From assembly GCF_032056465.1 (NCBI RefSeq), contig NZ_DAMBCL010000002.1: DNA of 64,000 nt; one strand, given 5' to 3'. The DNA comes from Mobilicoccus sp032056465. GTDB lineage: Bacteria; Actinomycetota; Actinomycetes; Actinomycetales; Dermatophilaceae. The position numbers were made by a program, and so were the translations under genes. Under the pieces are notes generated by a model. It made no database searches. It was not told the origin of the DNA and worked only from the letters and a program-made list of their open reading frames with translations. Positions within the stretch are counted from its first letter, which is position 1, and the number at the start of each line of letters is the position of its first letter. Of this stretch, positions 43,536-52,209 are shown in pieces.

Positions 43536-43736
43536 GGCAGTCCCTTCCGCGTCGACGACGCTGGTGAGGTGTGCCTCGGCGGTCGCCGGGCACGTGTGAC
43601 CATGATGGGGCTCTGTGGGCCGTCGGCCAGGGGTGTGAGAGCACGATTCGGTATCGGTGCACCACCCCCGCCGCATGTATCTGACCTGCGACAACGCCCC
43701 GGCGTGCGGGTCGCCGGACCCTCCTTCACGAACGGC

Positions 43737-43742
43737 TAGACT
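43737..43742 (+). promoter_or_regulatory. Possible tRNA-Thr promoter -10
   Basis: TAGACT lies 46 nt before the tRNA. No good -35 is seen at the expected distance, so this is weak. Confidence 0.35.
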
Positions 43743-43788
43743 GGACAAGCTCATTCGTTCGCGGGCCGTCCGCGACGACCGGGCACCC

Positions 43789-43864
43789 GCTGGCGTGGCG
43801 CAATCGGTAGCGCACCTGTCTTGTAAACAGGTGGTTAGGGGTTCGAGTCCCCTCGCCAGCTCCA
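43789..43864 (+). tRNA. tRNA-Thr (anticodon TGT), CCA encoded
   Basis: The acceptor stem GCTGGCG pairs with CGCCAGC. The anticodon stem-loop CCTGTCTTGTAAACAGG presents TGT, which reads ACA threonine codons. The T-arm GGGTTCGAGTCCC is intact. The discriminator T is followed by an encoded CCA. Length is 76 with CCA. A hairpin repeat (copy A) begins 9 nt downstream. Confidence 0.97.
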
Positions 43865-43872
43865 CTCACGAC

Positions 43873-43944
43873 AAGGTCGCAGGCAGGGATGCGGTGAGGT
43901 GGTCGTGATGACGACCCCCCGCACGCAACCTTGCCTGCGACCTT
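43873..43944 (+). repeat. Dispersed hairpin repeat, copy A
   Basis: AAGGTCGCAGGCA (43873-43885) is perfectly complementary to TGCCTGCGACCTT (43932-43944). Inside, GGATG is followed by an inner hairpin GGTCGT-GATG-ACGACC. Located between tRNA-Thr and the 3' end of the ligase gene, it could terminate both. It is the copy with the longest outer stem. Confidence 0.8.
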
Positions 43945-44012
43945 GGATGACACCGGGCCGGGGGTTCGCCGTGTCGGAATCCGGGCCGCGGGCGGCGAGG
44001 GGCGGGGCGAGG

Positions 44013-45662
44013 TCAGTCCGTGCTCTGGGCGGCACGTTCCTCGAGTTCGACCTTGCGGATCTTGCCGGTGGCGGTCATGGGGAAGGCGTCGAGGAGGACG
44101 ATCCGGGGAACCTTGTACGACGCGAGCTGTTCGGCGGCCTGAGAGCGGAGGTCGTCGGCCGTGGCGGTCGACCCCGGGGTCAGCGTCACGAACGCGACGG
44201 GAACCTCGCCGCGGTCGGCGTCGGGGGTCGGCACGACGGCGCAGGACGCGACGCCGTCGAGGCGCGCGACCACCATCTCGATCTCGGCGGGGAACACGCT
44301 CATCCCCTTGACCTTGATGAGCTCCTTGCGCCGGCCGAGGAAGTGCAGACACCCGTTCTCGTCGAGCCGTCCGCTGTCGCCCGTGCGCAGCCAGCCGTCG
44401 ACGAGCTGCGCGGCGCTCGCCTCGGGGTTGCGCCAGTACCCTGTCATCACCGACGGGCTGCTCACGTGGATCTCGCCGTCCTGCCCGAGGGGCACGAGAT
44501 CACCGGTGTCCCAGTCGCGGATGACGATGTCGGTGCCGGGCACCGGCACCCCGCAGAACACCGGCTCCTCGTGGAGATCGCGGTCGCCGGCGTCCATGCC
44601 GTAGGCCGTCGCGTCCATCGTGTGGGTCTCGGTCATGCCGTACGCCGCCTCCCGGAGCGTCGAGGAGGCCACCTCCCGCCACCTTCGACGCACCTCGGGG
44701 TCGAGTTTGCGGACGAAGGAGACCGCCGCCGGGTCCCGCAGCGACGACAGGTCGCGATCGGCGACATCGTCCCGAGCGAGGAGTTCGAGATAGTTCTCCA
44801 CCGTGCCGACCATCATCGTCACCCGCTCCTGCTCGATGAGGTCGAGGGCGAGTCCCGCGTCCCAGCGGCCCATGAGGACACTCGTGCCTCCCGACACGAC
44901 CGGCATGAGGATGCCGAGGTCCTCCCCGGCGATCCAGAAGACGGGGAGATAACAGAGCGCGACGAAGTCGTCGGCGTCGATCTCGCCGCTGGCGCCCAGA
45001 GCCGTCGCGCCCGTGTAGAGCATGTGCCGCTGGGTGTGCTCACACCCCTTGGGCAGGCCCGTCGTGCCGCCGGTGTAGTTGAGCGCGGCGAGGGAGTCGA
45101 GGTCCCCGGCGTCCTCGATGTCGACGCCCGCACCGGAGGCGGTGAAGTCCTCCCAGGCGAGCATCCCGTCGACCGGCTCGCCGATGACGACGACTGTCCG
45201 CAGGTCGCGCGCCTCGTCGCGCACAGCGCCCACCACCGGTGCCAACGCGTCGAGGGTGACGAGGAGCCGCACTCCCGCGTCGGTCAGTTCGTGAGCGAGC
45301 TCCTGCGGCCGGAACATCGGATTGACCGGCACGAACACCGCCCCCAGTCGCAGCGCGGCGAGCATCGAGACGACGAACTCGGGACGGTTGGGCAGATGGA
45401 CGCCGACCCGGTCGCCCGGGCCGACGCCCTCCGTGCGCATCGCCGCGGCGACGGCGACGACCTGGGCGTGCAGGTCGGCCCACGTCAGGCGCGCCTCACC
45501 GCAGACGATCGCGAGTCGGTCGGGGCGGACCTCGGCCCAGTGGTCGACGTGAGCGGACAGGGTCCGTTCGCCGAGCGGGTACGAGACCTCGCCCGGGGTG
45601 TCCGCGGGACGCGACGCCGCCTGTCGTGCGCGGACGTCGTCGAGGTAGCTCTGCAGGTCCAT
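44013..45662 (-). CDS. AMP-dependent acyl-CoA synthetase/ligase
   Basis: An ANL-superfamily ligase of 549 residues that activates a carboxylic acid as acyl-AMP and then acyl-CoA. Motifs: the P-loop-like YTGGTTGLPKG, YGMTETH, WLRTGDSGRLDENG, GRRKELIKVKG and the final ATGKIRK with the catalytic lysine. AAGGAG precedes ATG 45662. It is 11 nt downstream of the single-chain carboxylase gene, so both are probably cotranscribed. The substrate, medium- or long-chain or branched acid, is not evident. Confidence 0.9.
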   Translation of the reverse strand: MDLQSYLDDVRARQAASRPADTPGEVSYPLGERTLSAHVDHWAEVRPDRLAIVCGEARLTWADLHAQVVAVAAAMRTEGVGPGDRVGVHLPNRPEFVVSMLAALRLGAVFVPVNPMFRPQELAHELTDAGVRLLVTLDALAPVVGAVRDEARDLRTVVVIGEPVDGMLAWEDFTASGAGVDIEDAGDLDSLAALNYTGGTTGLPKGCEHTQRHMLYTGATALGASGEIDADDFVALCYLPVFWIAGEDLGILMPVVSGGTSVLMGRWDAGLALDLIEQERVTMMVGTVENYLELLARDDVADRDLSSLRDPAAVSFVRKLDPEVRRRWREVASSTLREAAYGMTETHTMDATAYGMDAGDRDLHEEPVFCGVPVPGTDIVIRDWDTGDLVPLGQDGEIHVSSPSVMTGYWRNPEASAAQLVDGWLRTGDSGRLDENGCLHFLGRRKELIKVKGMSVFPAEIEMVVARLDGVASCAVVPTPDADRGEVPVAFVTLTPGSTATADDLRSQAAEQLASYKVPRIVLLDAFPMTATGKIRKVELEERAAQSTD

Positions 45663-45673
45663 GTCGGTCTCCT

Positions 45674-48600
45674 TCACCAGGTGTCGACGGGTCGGTGACC
45701 GGCGTCGAGGGGACGGGGGGTGTCGAGCGCGCCGCGGATCCAGGCGCGGGTCTCGACCGGGTCGATGACGGCGTCGATCTCGAACGCCTCGGCGGCGTTC
45801 ACGCCGCGGCCCTGCTCGTACATCCGCGCGACGAGCTCGTCGAACAGGTGCGCGCGGGACTCCTCGTCCGGGGCCTGCTCGAGCTCGCGCCGGAATCCCA
45901 GGCGGACGGCGCCCTCGAGGCCCATCCCACCGATCTCGGCGGTGGGCCAGGCGATCGTCGCCACCGGACGGCGGAAACTCCCGCCCGCCATCGCCTGCGC
46001 GCCCAGTCCGTAGCCCTTGCGCAGGACGACGCACAACACCGGCACCCGGAGCCGCGCGCCGACGACGAACACACGGGAGAAGTGGCGGACCGTGGCCGTG
46101 GCCTCGGTCTCCGGTCCGACCATGAATCCCGGTGTGTCGCACAGCGAGACGATCGGGAGGCCGTGAGCGTCGCAGAGCTGGAGGAAGCGGGCGAGTTTGT
46201 CGGCGGAGTCCGCGTCGATCGCGCCGCCGAGATGTCTCGGGTCGTTGGCGACGATCCCGACGGCGGCGCCGTCGACGCGGGCGAGGTAGGTGCGGACCGA
46301 GGACCCGAACTCCGCCCGCAGCTCGAGGGGGGTCCCCACGTCGCACAGGGTCGTGACGACGTCACCGACGTCGTAGGCGCGCTTGCGGTTCTCCGGGATG
46401 ACGTGACGCAGGCGCCGCTGGTCGGGTGCCTCGCCACGCACCTCGCGGTGGGTGAGCAGGTCGACGTACCGGCGCGCGACGGCCACGGCCTTCGCCTCGT
46501 CCTCGACGAGGACGTCGACGACACCGTTGCGCGCCTGCATCGGCGCAGGCCCGATCTCCTCGGGCCGGTAGGTGCCCAGGCCGCCGCCCTCGATCATCGC
46601 CGGGCCGCCCATGCCGATCGAGGCGTCACGCGTCGCGACGACGACGTCACAGCACCCGAGGAGCGCCGCGTTCCCGGCGAAGCAGCGCCCGGCCGCGATG
46701 CCGACGCTCGGCACGTGCCCCGAGAGCGACCCCATCGTCGAGAACGTCTCGACGTCGAGCCCGGAGACCACGGTCGTGTCGGTGTCGCCGGGCCGCCCGC
46801 CGCCGCCCTCGGCGAACAGGACGACGGGCAGCCGCTGCTCCCGGGCGAGTTCGAGCATCCGGTCGGTCTTGTGGTGGCTGAGGTAGCCCTGTGTCCCGGC
46901 CAGCACGGTGTAGTCGTAGGCGAGGACGGCCACCGGGGCGCCGCCGATCCTCGCGAGGCCCGTGACGATGCCGTCGGCCGGGGTGGCCTCGCGGAGTTCC
47001 TCGACGCTGCGGCGCCGACGTTGGGCCGCGACGACGAGCGCGCCGTACTCGCGCAGGCTGCCGGGGTCGACGAGGTCGGCGATGTTCTCCCGCGCGGTGC
47101 GGTGGCCCGTGCGTCGCCGACGGGCCACGGCGTCGGGGCGGTTCGCATCGAGGGTCGTCGCGTGGCGGTCGGTGACGAGCCGCAGATCGTCCCGCACGGC
47201 GTCGAGGTCGACGAGTTCGTCGACCGAGGACTCGACGTCGTCGACGTCGTGGGTGTCGAGGCGCAGCAGCGGTGTTCCCGCCGTGACCCCCGCCCCCGGG
47301 TCGGCGAGCAGATCGAGCACCGTGCCCGAGGTCGGGGCGCGCAGGACGTGTTCCATCTTCATCGCCTCGACGACGGCGACGGGCGCGCCGGCCGCGACCA
47401 CGTCACCGGCGGAGACTTCGAACCCGGACAGGACCCCGGGCATGGGGGAGCGCACGGTGCCTTCGTCGTCGGTCCCGCCCGTGGCCCCGTCCCGAGTGGC
47501 GCCGCCGTCTCCGATGCCCGCACCGACCCCCTCGCCGACGATGGCGGCGAGCGGCGCGGCGAGGGTGTCGACGGTGGTCGTGCGCGCCCGCCCGGAGCGC
47601 ACGTCGTCGGCGTCGAGCAGGGCCCGCAGCCAGGCGACGTTCGTCCTCACGCCGTCGATCCGCGTCTCGTCGAGGGCGTCGATGAGTGCCCGTCGCGCCT
47701 CCTCCGCATCGCCGCCGCGGACGACGATCTTGGCGAGGAGGGGGTCGAAGCGCCCGGTGACCTCCACGCCGGCTCGCAGCTGGGTGTCCACCCGCACCCC
47801 TGGCCCGGAGGGCCATTCGACCGTGCTCGCCGTGCCTGCCGACGGGTAGGCCTCACCGGTGTGAAGGACGGTCTCGGCGTTGATCCGCGCCTCCAGCGCG
47901 ACTCCGCGCTCGGGAACCGGCGTCAGGTGCGCCTCCTCGAGCGAAGCCCCCGCCGCGAGGTCGAGCTGACCGCGGACGAGGTCGAGGCCGGTCACCTCTT
48001 CGGTCACGGTGTGTTCGACCTGCAGGCGCGGGTTGACCTCCATGACGACGAACCGGTCACCCGTGACGAGCAGCTCGACGGTCGCGAGGCCGACGTACTC
48101 CGTCGCACCGACGAGCTGTTCGGCCGCGTCGGTGATCCGGTCGCGCAGTGCCGGTGTCAGCAGGGCGGGAGCGGTCTCGATCACCTTCTGTCGCCGCCGC
48201 TGGAGGGAGCAGTCCCGGGTGCCGAGGGCGACGACGCGCCGACCGTCTCCGGCGATCTGCACCTCGACATGGCGAGCATCGTCGAGCACATCCTCGACGA
48301 CGACCCGCCCGTCGCCGAAGATGCGGCGCCCCTCGGAGGAGGCCTCCGCCATCGCGGCCGGGAGGTCGTGGGGGGACTGGGCGAATCGGATTCCCCTGCC
48401 TCCGCCGCCCGCCACCGCCTTGACGACCACCCGCGACCCCGCGGGCAGGGAGGCCAGCAGCTCACGTGCGCCGGCCTCGTCGTGGGCGGCAAGGGCGACC
48501 GGTAGTCCGAGGGACTCCGCGAGCTCCCGACACGACGCCTTGTCGCCCAGCCGACTCAATGCCTCGGGTGAGGGGCCGACGAACCGCACTCCGGCGCGCT

Positions 48601-48880
48601 CGCAGGCTCGCGCCAGCTCGGGCGATTCGCTGAGGAATCCGTAACCGGGATGCAGGAGATCGGCGCCGGCGTCCACGGCCGCCGCGATCAGCGCCTCGAC
48701 GTCGAGGTACGCCGCCGGGCCCTCGCCCGGCAGGTCGACGACGACGTCGGCGGCGCGGGCGTGCGGGGCGTCTCGTTCGTCGGCCGTGCGAACCGCCACA
48801 CCCCTCCGCCCGGAGGCCCGGACGGCCCGCAGGATGCGAACGGCGATCTCGCCGCGGTTGGCCACGAGGACGTGCGTCAC
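45674..48880 (-). CDS. Single-chain biotin-dependent acyl-CoA carboxylase (BC-BCCP-CT fusion)
   Basis: A 1068-residue multidomain enzyme. Biotin carboxylase occupies about residues 1-450 (VLVANRGEIAVRILRAV, GGGGRGI, VMEVNPRLQVEHTVTE). A biotin carrier domain has the biotinylated lysine at about 508 (VEAMKMEH). A fused carboxyltransferase follows (VLAYDYTVLAGTQGYLSHHKT, GGGRPGD, GLGAQAMAGGSF). Most actinobacterial carboxylases split BC-BCCP and CT on two chains. This layout instead resembles the long-chain acyl-CoA carboxylase (LCC) type. AAGGAG precedes GTG 48880. It is divergent from tetR across an operator palindrome. Confidence 0.92.
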   Translation of the reverse strand: MTHVLVANRGEIAVRILRAVRASGRRGVAVRTADERDAPHARAADVVVDLPGEGPAAYLDVEALIAAAVDAGADLLHPGYGFLSESPELARACERAGVRFVGPSPEALSRLGDKASCRELAESLGLPVALAAHDEAGARELLASLPAGSRVVVKAVAGGGGRGIRFAQSPHDLPAAMAEASSEGRRIFGDGRVVVEDVLDDARHVEVQIAGDGRRVVALGTRDCSLQRRRQKVIETAPALLTPALRDRITDAAEQLVGATEYVGLATVELLVTGDRFVVMEVNPRLQVEHTVTEEVTGLDLVRGQLDLAAGASLEEAHLTPVPERGVALEARINAETVLHTGEAYPSAGTASTVEWPSGPGVRVDTQLRAGVEVTGRFDPLLAKIVVRGGDAEEARRALIDALDETRIDGVRTNVAWLRALLDADDVRSGRARTTTVDTLAAPLAAIVGEGVGAGIGDGGATRDGATGGTDDEGTVRSPMPGVLSGFEVSAGDVVAAGAPVAVVEAMKMEHVLRAPTSGTVLDLLADPGAGVTAGTPLLRLDTHDVDDVESSVDELVDLDAVRDDLRLVTDRHATTLDANRPDAVARRRRTGHRTARENIADLVDPGSLREYGALVVAAQRRRRSVEELREATPADGIVTGLARIGGAPVAVLAYDYTVLAGTQGYLSHHKTDRMLELAREQRLPVVLFAEGGGGRPGDTDTTVVSGLDVETFSTMGSLSGHVPSVGIAAGRCFAGNAALLGCCDVVVATRDASIGMGGPAMIEGGGLGTYRPEEIGPAPMQARNGVVDVLVEDEAKAVAVARRYVDLLTHREVRGEAPDQRRLRHVIPENRKRAYDVGDVVTTLCDVGTPLELRAEFGSSVRTYLARVDGAAVGIVANDPRHLGGAIDADSADKLARFLQLCDAHGLPIVSLCDTPGFMVGPETEATATVRHFSRVFVVGARLRVPVLCVVLRKGYGLGAQAMAGGSFRRPVATIAWPTAEIGGMGLEGAVRLGFRRELEQAPDEESRAHLFDELVARMYEQGRGVNAAEAFEIDAVIDPVETRAWIRGALDTPRPLDAGHRPVDTW

Positions 48881-48923
48881 CTCTGTCTCCTTCGACACGA
48901 TCGGCAAGAAGTCGCCACTATGC

Positions 48924-48952
48924 GTTGACACCAGTGTCAACGTCAACAGACT
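48924..48952 (+). promoter_or_regulatory. tetR promoter with overlapping palindromic operator
   Basis: GTTGACAC-CA-GTGTCAAC (48924-48941) is a perfect 8+8 palindrome. TTGACA inside it is a consensus -35, and CAGACT (48947-48952) a -10 at 16 nt spacing, exactly 6 nt before ATG 48959. A repressor bound here would block tetR, and it lies 44 nt upstream of the divergent carboxylase start. Confidence 0.8.
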
Positions 48953-48958
48953 GGACGT

Positions 48959-49618
48959 ATGGCGGAATGGGCGACCCGGTCCCGACGGGACCGGCACGAG
49001 ACCGATCGGCACGCGGATCTGCTGCGAGCCGCCCGTACGGTGTTCGAACGGGACGGCGTCGAGGGGGCCGGCGTCGGCGCGGTGACGGCGGAGGCGGGGG
49101 TCTCGCGGGCCACGTTCTACGTGTACTTCTCCTCGCTGGAGGAGGCGTTCGGCGCCGTCGCACGACAGGTGAGAGACGACCTGCTCGCGAGCCAACGCGT
49201 GCCTCCCGAGCTCACCGACCCGAGCGAGATCGCCTCCCGGTCGATGGAGGCGTTCCTCGACGCCCGCGTGCGCAACCTGCGGATGCTCGACGTCATCGAG
49301 TCGCGCGCCCACCGGGATCCGGAGATCGGACGGCTGTGGGAGGAGTTGTCCGTCCATCCCCTGCGGCGCAGCGCCCGGTACGCACGGCGGCTCCAGGAAT
49401 CCGGGGACGGCGATCCGGCCGCCGAGCCCGAGGCGCTCGCCCGCGCGGCCTACGGCATGGTCATCGCCTACGCGCCCTGGGTCGCCGCCGATCCCTCCCG
49501 CCGCACCCAGGCACTCCGGGACCTCGACGCGCTCTTCCGACGACTCCTCGGTCTCCCCGTCGCCCCGGCGACACGCACGCCGCCGGACACCGCGCCCGGC
49601 ACCCGTGCCGAGGAGTGA
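48959..49618 (+). CDS. TetR-family transcriptional regulator
   Basis: A 219-residue regulator with an N-terminal TetR helix-turn-helix (LLRAARTVFERDGVEGAGVG, AGVSRATFYVYFSSLEEAF) and a helical ligand domain. It is divergent from the carboxylase-ligase operon, and its own promoter overlaps a perfect palindrome, so autoregulation and control of acyl-CoA metabolism are likely. The ligand may be an acyl-CoA. The last 20 residues are low-complexity. Confidence 0.9.
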   Translation: MAEWATRSRRDRHETDRHADLLRAARTVFERDGVEGAGVGAVTAEAGVSRATFYVYFSSLEEAFGAVARQVRDDLLASQRVPPELTDPSEIASRSMEAFLDARVRNLRMLDVIESRAHRDPEIGRLWEELSVHPLRRSARYARRLQESGDGDPAAEPEALARAAYGMVIAYAPWVAADPSRRTQALRDLDALFRRLLGLPVAPATRTPPDTAPGTRAEE

Positions 49619-49816
49619 GTACCGAAGAGTGGACACCGAGGCGTGAGCCCCGAGGCGGGGCGCAGCGAGGGCGAGGCGGGGACGGTGGCGCCGAGGAGAC
49701 GGCCCGGTGAGTGCGCGCCCGGTCGTCGCGGGGCCCGTCGGTGGCCGGCTGCGGACCCGGGCACCGCCCGCGGTCGGATCGGTTTCGCAGGAGAGCCACG
49801 CCGCGCGGGAAGACGC

Positions 49817-49822
49817 TAGGCT
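49817..49822 (+). promoter_or_regulatory. -10 hexamer TAGGCT for the XRE-cupin gene
   Basis: TAGGCT 32 nt before GTG 49855. Unlike many genes here, this one would have a short leader containing GTGGGGG. Confidence 0.45.
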
Positions 49823-49854
49823 CGAACAATCGACTCGCGACCAGTGGGGGCCTC

Positions 49855-50454
49855 GTGAAATCACTGCCGGTACAAGGTGTTCGGGAGGCCGTACAGGTCG
49901 GTGCCCGGCTCCGCAGCGCTCGGCAGGAGCGGCGGTACACCCTCGAGCAGGTCGCCCAGCTCTCGGGCATGACCAAGGGGTTCCTCAGCCGCGTCGAACG
50001 CGACATCACCTCACCCTCGGTCGCCTCCCTCGTCACCCTCTGTCACGTGTTGCAGATCGACGTCGGCTCTCTCTTCACCGCGCCGCGCACCGCGCTCATC
50101 CGGCTCGAGGACGCCCCGGTGGTCAACCTCGGGGGGACCGGCATCGACGAACGCCTCATCAGCGGCCACGACGAGCGTTCCGTCCAGATCCTCCGCAGCG
50201 TCATCCAGCCGGGCGGTCAGGGGGAGGACGAGCTCTACTCCATCGACTGCGAACTCGAGTTCTGCCACGTCACCCAGGGCAGCATCGAGATCATCTTCAC
50301 CGACGCGAGTCACGTCCTCCACGCCGGTGACACCCTCACCTTCCCCGGTCGCGAGCCGCACACGTGGCGCAACCTCGCCGACACCGAGGCCATCGTGCTC
50401 TTCGTCCTCCTGCCCGGTCATGGTTCGGGGCAGGGCGCCGGGACGTTCGTCTGA
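49855..50454 (+). CDS. XRE regulator with cupin domain (PuuR-like)
   Basis: A 199-residue regulator with an N-terminal XRE helix-turn-helix (LRSARQERRYTLEQVAQLSG, GFLSRVERDITSPSVAS) and a C-terminal cupin sensor (HVTQGSIEIIF, HAGDTLTFPGREPHTW). This two-domain form is shared with PuuR, the putrescine/GABA regulator. It is convergent with the symporter and close to the ureohydrolase and gab genes, so it may sense a polyamine, guanidino acid or GABA. Start GTG 49855 is chosen because the domain begins right after it. Confidence 0.85.
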   Translation: MKSLPVQGVREAVQVGARLRSARQERRYTLEQVAQLSGMTKGFLSRVERDITSPSVASLVTLCHVLQIDVGSLFTAPRTALIRLEDAPVVNLGGTGIDERLISGHDERSVQILRSVIQPGGQGEDELYSIDCELEFCHVTQGSIEIIFTDASHVLHAGDTLTFPGREPHTWRNLADTEAIVLFVLLPGHGSGQGAGTFV

Positions 50455-50472
50455 CCCCTTCGTCCGGGGCGC

Positions 50473-52014
50473 TCAGTCGGGCGTGTCCGTGACAGCCGCC
50501 CTGGGCTCACCCGCCCCCGCCAGTCGCTGCTCCCACGCGCGGCGCGCCTCGGGTGAGGCGGGCTTCGTCGCCAGCGAGACGACCACGTAGACGAGCAGCG
50601 AGGCGGCGAGGCCGTAGTAGATCGGCTCGTTGGAGAGGATGCCGTCGAGCAGGTTGCCGAGCTTCGCGCCCATGAACCCCATCGTTCCCAGGGTGACCAC
50701 CGTGCCGACCAGCATCGACGCCGCCGCGCCCTGACCGGTTCCGCGACGCCACACGAGGCCGCCGAGGATGGCGACGAGCAGGCCGCCGACGAGGATGTCG
50801 TAAGCGACGGTGAGCGAGGCGACGACGATGCTCTCGCCGCCCTCGAGGGAGGACATCCCGGCCGCGATCGCGATGATGACGACGCCGAGCCCGAGCACCC
50901 ACGAACGGTTCTCGCGCATGTGCTCCGCGCTGTGGGGGTCGTCGACGGAGTCGCTCGTCGCGCGCTCCCGCCCGGTGAGCATGGGGACGACGTCGTTGCG
51001 GGCCACCGTCGCCGCGGCGATGAGCGCGCCGGACGCCGTCGACATCATCGCCGCGACGGCGGCCGCGAGGACGATCCCGCCGATGCCGACCGGCAGGATC
51101 GTGTCGGCGACCTTCGCGTAGACGTCGTCCCGTGCCCCCACGCCGTCGCCGAGCGCGACGCGTGCCGACATCCCGATGACTGCGCCGGCGGCACCGTAGA
51201 GCACGACGTAGACGCCCGCCGCGGTCCCACCCCAGCGTGCGACGGCGTCGCTGCGGGCCGTGAACACCCGTTGCCAGATGTCCTGCCCGATGAGGATGCC
51301 GAACATGTAGATGACGAACCACGTGACGATCGTCTGGGCGTCGGCGCCGCCGTTCGCGTCGCCGACGAGGCGGAAGTAGCTCGCGTCGAGGCGTTGCTGC
51401 AGTCCGCTCCAGCCGCCGGCGGCGAGGAGGGTGAGCGGCAACATGAGGAAGAAGATGCCGATCGTCTTGATGAAGAACTGGGCCTGGTCGGCGAGGGTGA
51501 TGGACCACATCCCGCCGACGACGGAGTACACGAGCACGACGGCGCCGCCGAGGACGATGCACGCCCATCGGTCCCACCCGAGGAGGACGTGGAGGACGGT
51601 GGCGTAGGCGCCCGTCGACGTCACGGCCAGGAAGATCGTGTAGGCGAGCATGACGATGCTGGAGACGTCCGTGGCGCGGTGGCCGTACCTCAGCCCGAGC
51701 ATCTCGGTGACGGTGTGGATGCGCAGGCGCTGGAGCTGTCCCGCGAACAGCAGGGAGAGCACGAGGACGCCGACGCCGATCGACACGACGAGCCACATTC
51801 CGGACAGGCCCATCGTGTAGCCGAGGCCTACTCCGCCCACGGTGGACGCGCCACCGAGGACGACCGCGGCCATCGTGCCGGCATAGAGGAAGCCGCCGAG
51901 GCGACGGCCGGCGACGAGGTAGTCGGAGCTGGTCTTGGTCCGGGTCCGACCCCAGAAACCGAAGCCGAGCATGAGGACGAGGTACAGGATGACGATCGCG
52001 AGGTTCACTGTCAC
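50473..52014 (-). CDS. Sodium:solute symporter family transporter
   Basis: A 513-residue inner-membrane transporter of the SSS family with about thirteen hydrophobic helices. The family signature region (SDYLVAGRRLGGFLYAGT, then GGASTVGGVGLGY) is near the N terminus. AGGAGG lies 8 nt before GTG 52014. It is divergent from the ureohydrolase gene, so it may import its substrate, for example a guanidino compound, a polyamine derivative or GABA. Substrate cannot be read from sequence. Confidence 0.9.
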   Translation of the reverse strand: MTVNLAIVILYLVLMLGFGFWGRTRTKTSSDYLVAGRRLGGFLYAGTMAAVVLGGASTVGGVGLGYTMGLSGMWLVVSIGVGVLVLSLLFAGQLQRLRIHTVTEMLGLRYGHRATDVSSIVMLAYTIFLAVTSTGAYATVLHVLLGWDRWACIVLGGAVVLVYSVVGGMWSITLADQAQFFIKTIGIFFLMLPLTLLAAGGWSGLQQRLDASYFRLVGDANGGADAQTIVTWFVIYMFGILIGQDIWQRVFTARSDAVARWGGTAAGVYVVLYGAAGAVIGMSARVALGDGVGARDDVYAKVADTILPVGIGGIVLAAAVAAMMSTASGALIAAATVARNDVVPMLTGRERATSDSVDDPHSAEHMRENRSWVLGLGVVIIAIAAGMSSLEGGESIVVASLTVAYDILVGGLLVAILGGLVWRRGTGQGAAASMLVGTVVTLGTMGFMGAKLGNLLDGILSNEPIYYGLAASLLVYVVVSLATKPASPEARRAWEQRLAGAGEPRAAVTDTPD

Positions 52015-52073
52015 GGTGATGGGCCTCCTGTGGCGGGAGGGCTCGGCGGGGGCACCGCCCTCGATGTCGAGTC

Positions 52074-52102
52074 AATGTAGGGGATAGCCCATAGGTAAAC
52101 AA
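52074..52102 (-). promoter_or_regulatory. Symporter promoter
   Basis: On the minus strand TTGTTT (52102-52097) and TACATT (52079-52074) have a 17-nt spacer. This is an A/T-rich spot in otherwise G+C-rich DNA, so the elements stand out. Confidence 0.6.
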
Positions 52103-52129
52103 GGGGTGCTTTTTGGGCAACGTGATGCG

Positions 52130-52135
52130 TAGGCT
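52130..52135 (+). promoter_or_regulatory. -10 hexamer TAGGCT for the ureohydrolase gene
   Basis: TAGGCT 74 nt before ATG 52210. The leader then carries AAGGAGGAG as ribosome-binding site. Confidence 0.45.
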
Positions 52136-52209
52136 GGGTCACACCCGCGGCCGGTGCGGTATTTCCCGCGGCGTCGTCCAGCCGTGCCGAGGGCAAGGAG
52201 GAGTTCCCC

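Noticed and set aside
43536..43865. N-terminal extension of the small membrane protein through the tRNA
   Set aside because: It would translate the antisense of tRNA-Thr. ATG 43535 has its own ribosome-binding site and starts the hydrophobic core.
45626..48505. 959-residue plus-strand frame over the carboxylase
   Set aside because: Antisense of the BC-BCCP-CT carboxylase, which has all expected motifs on the minus strand.
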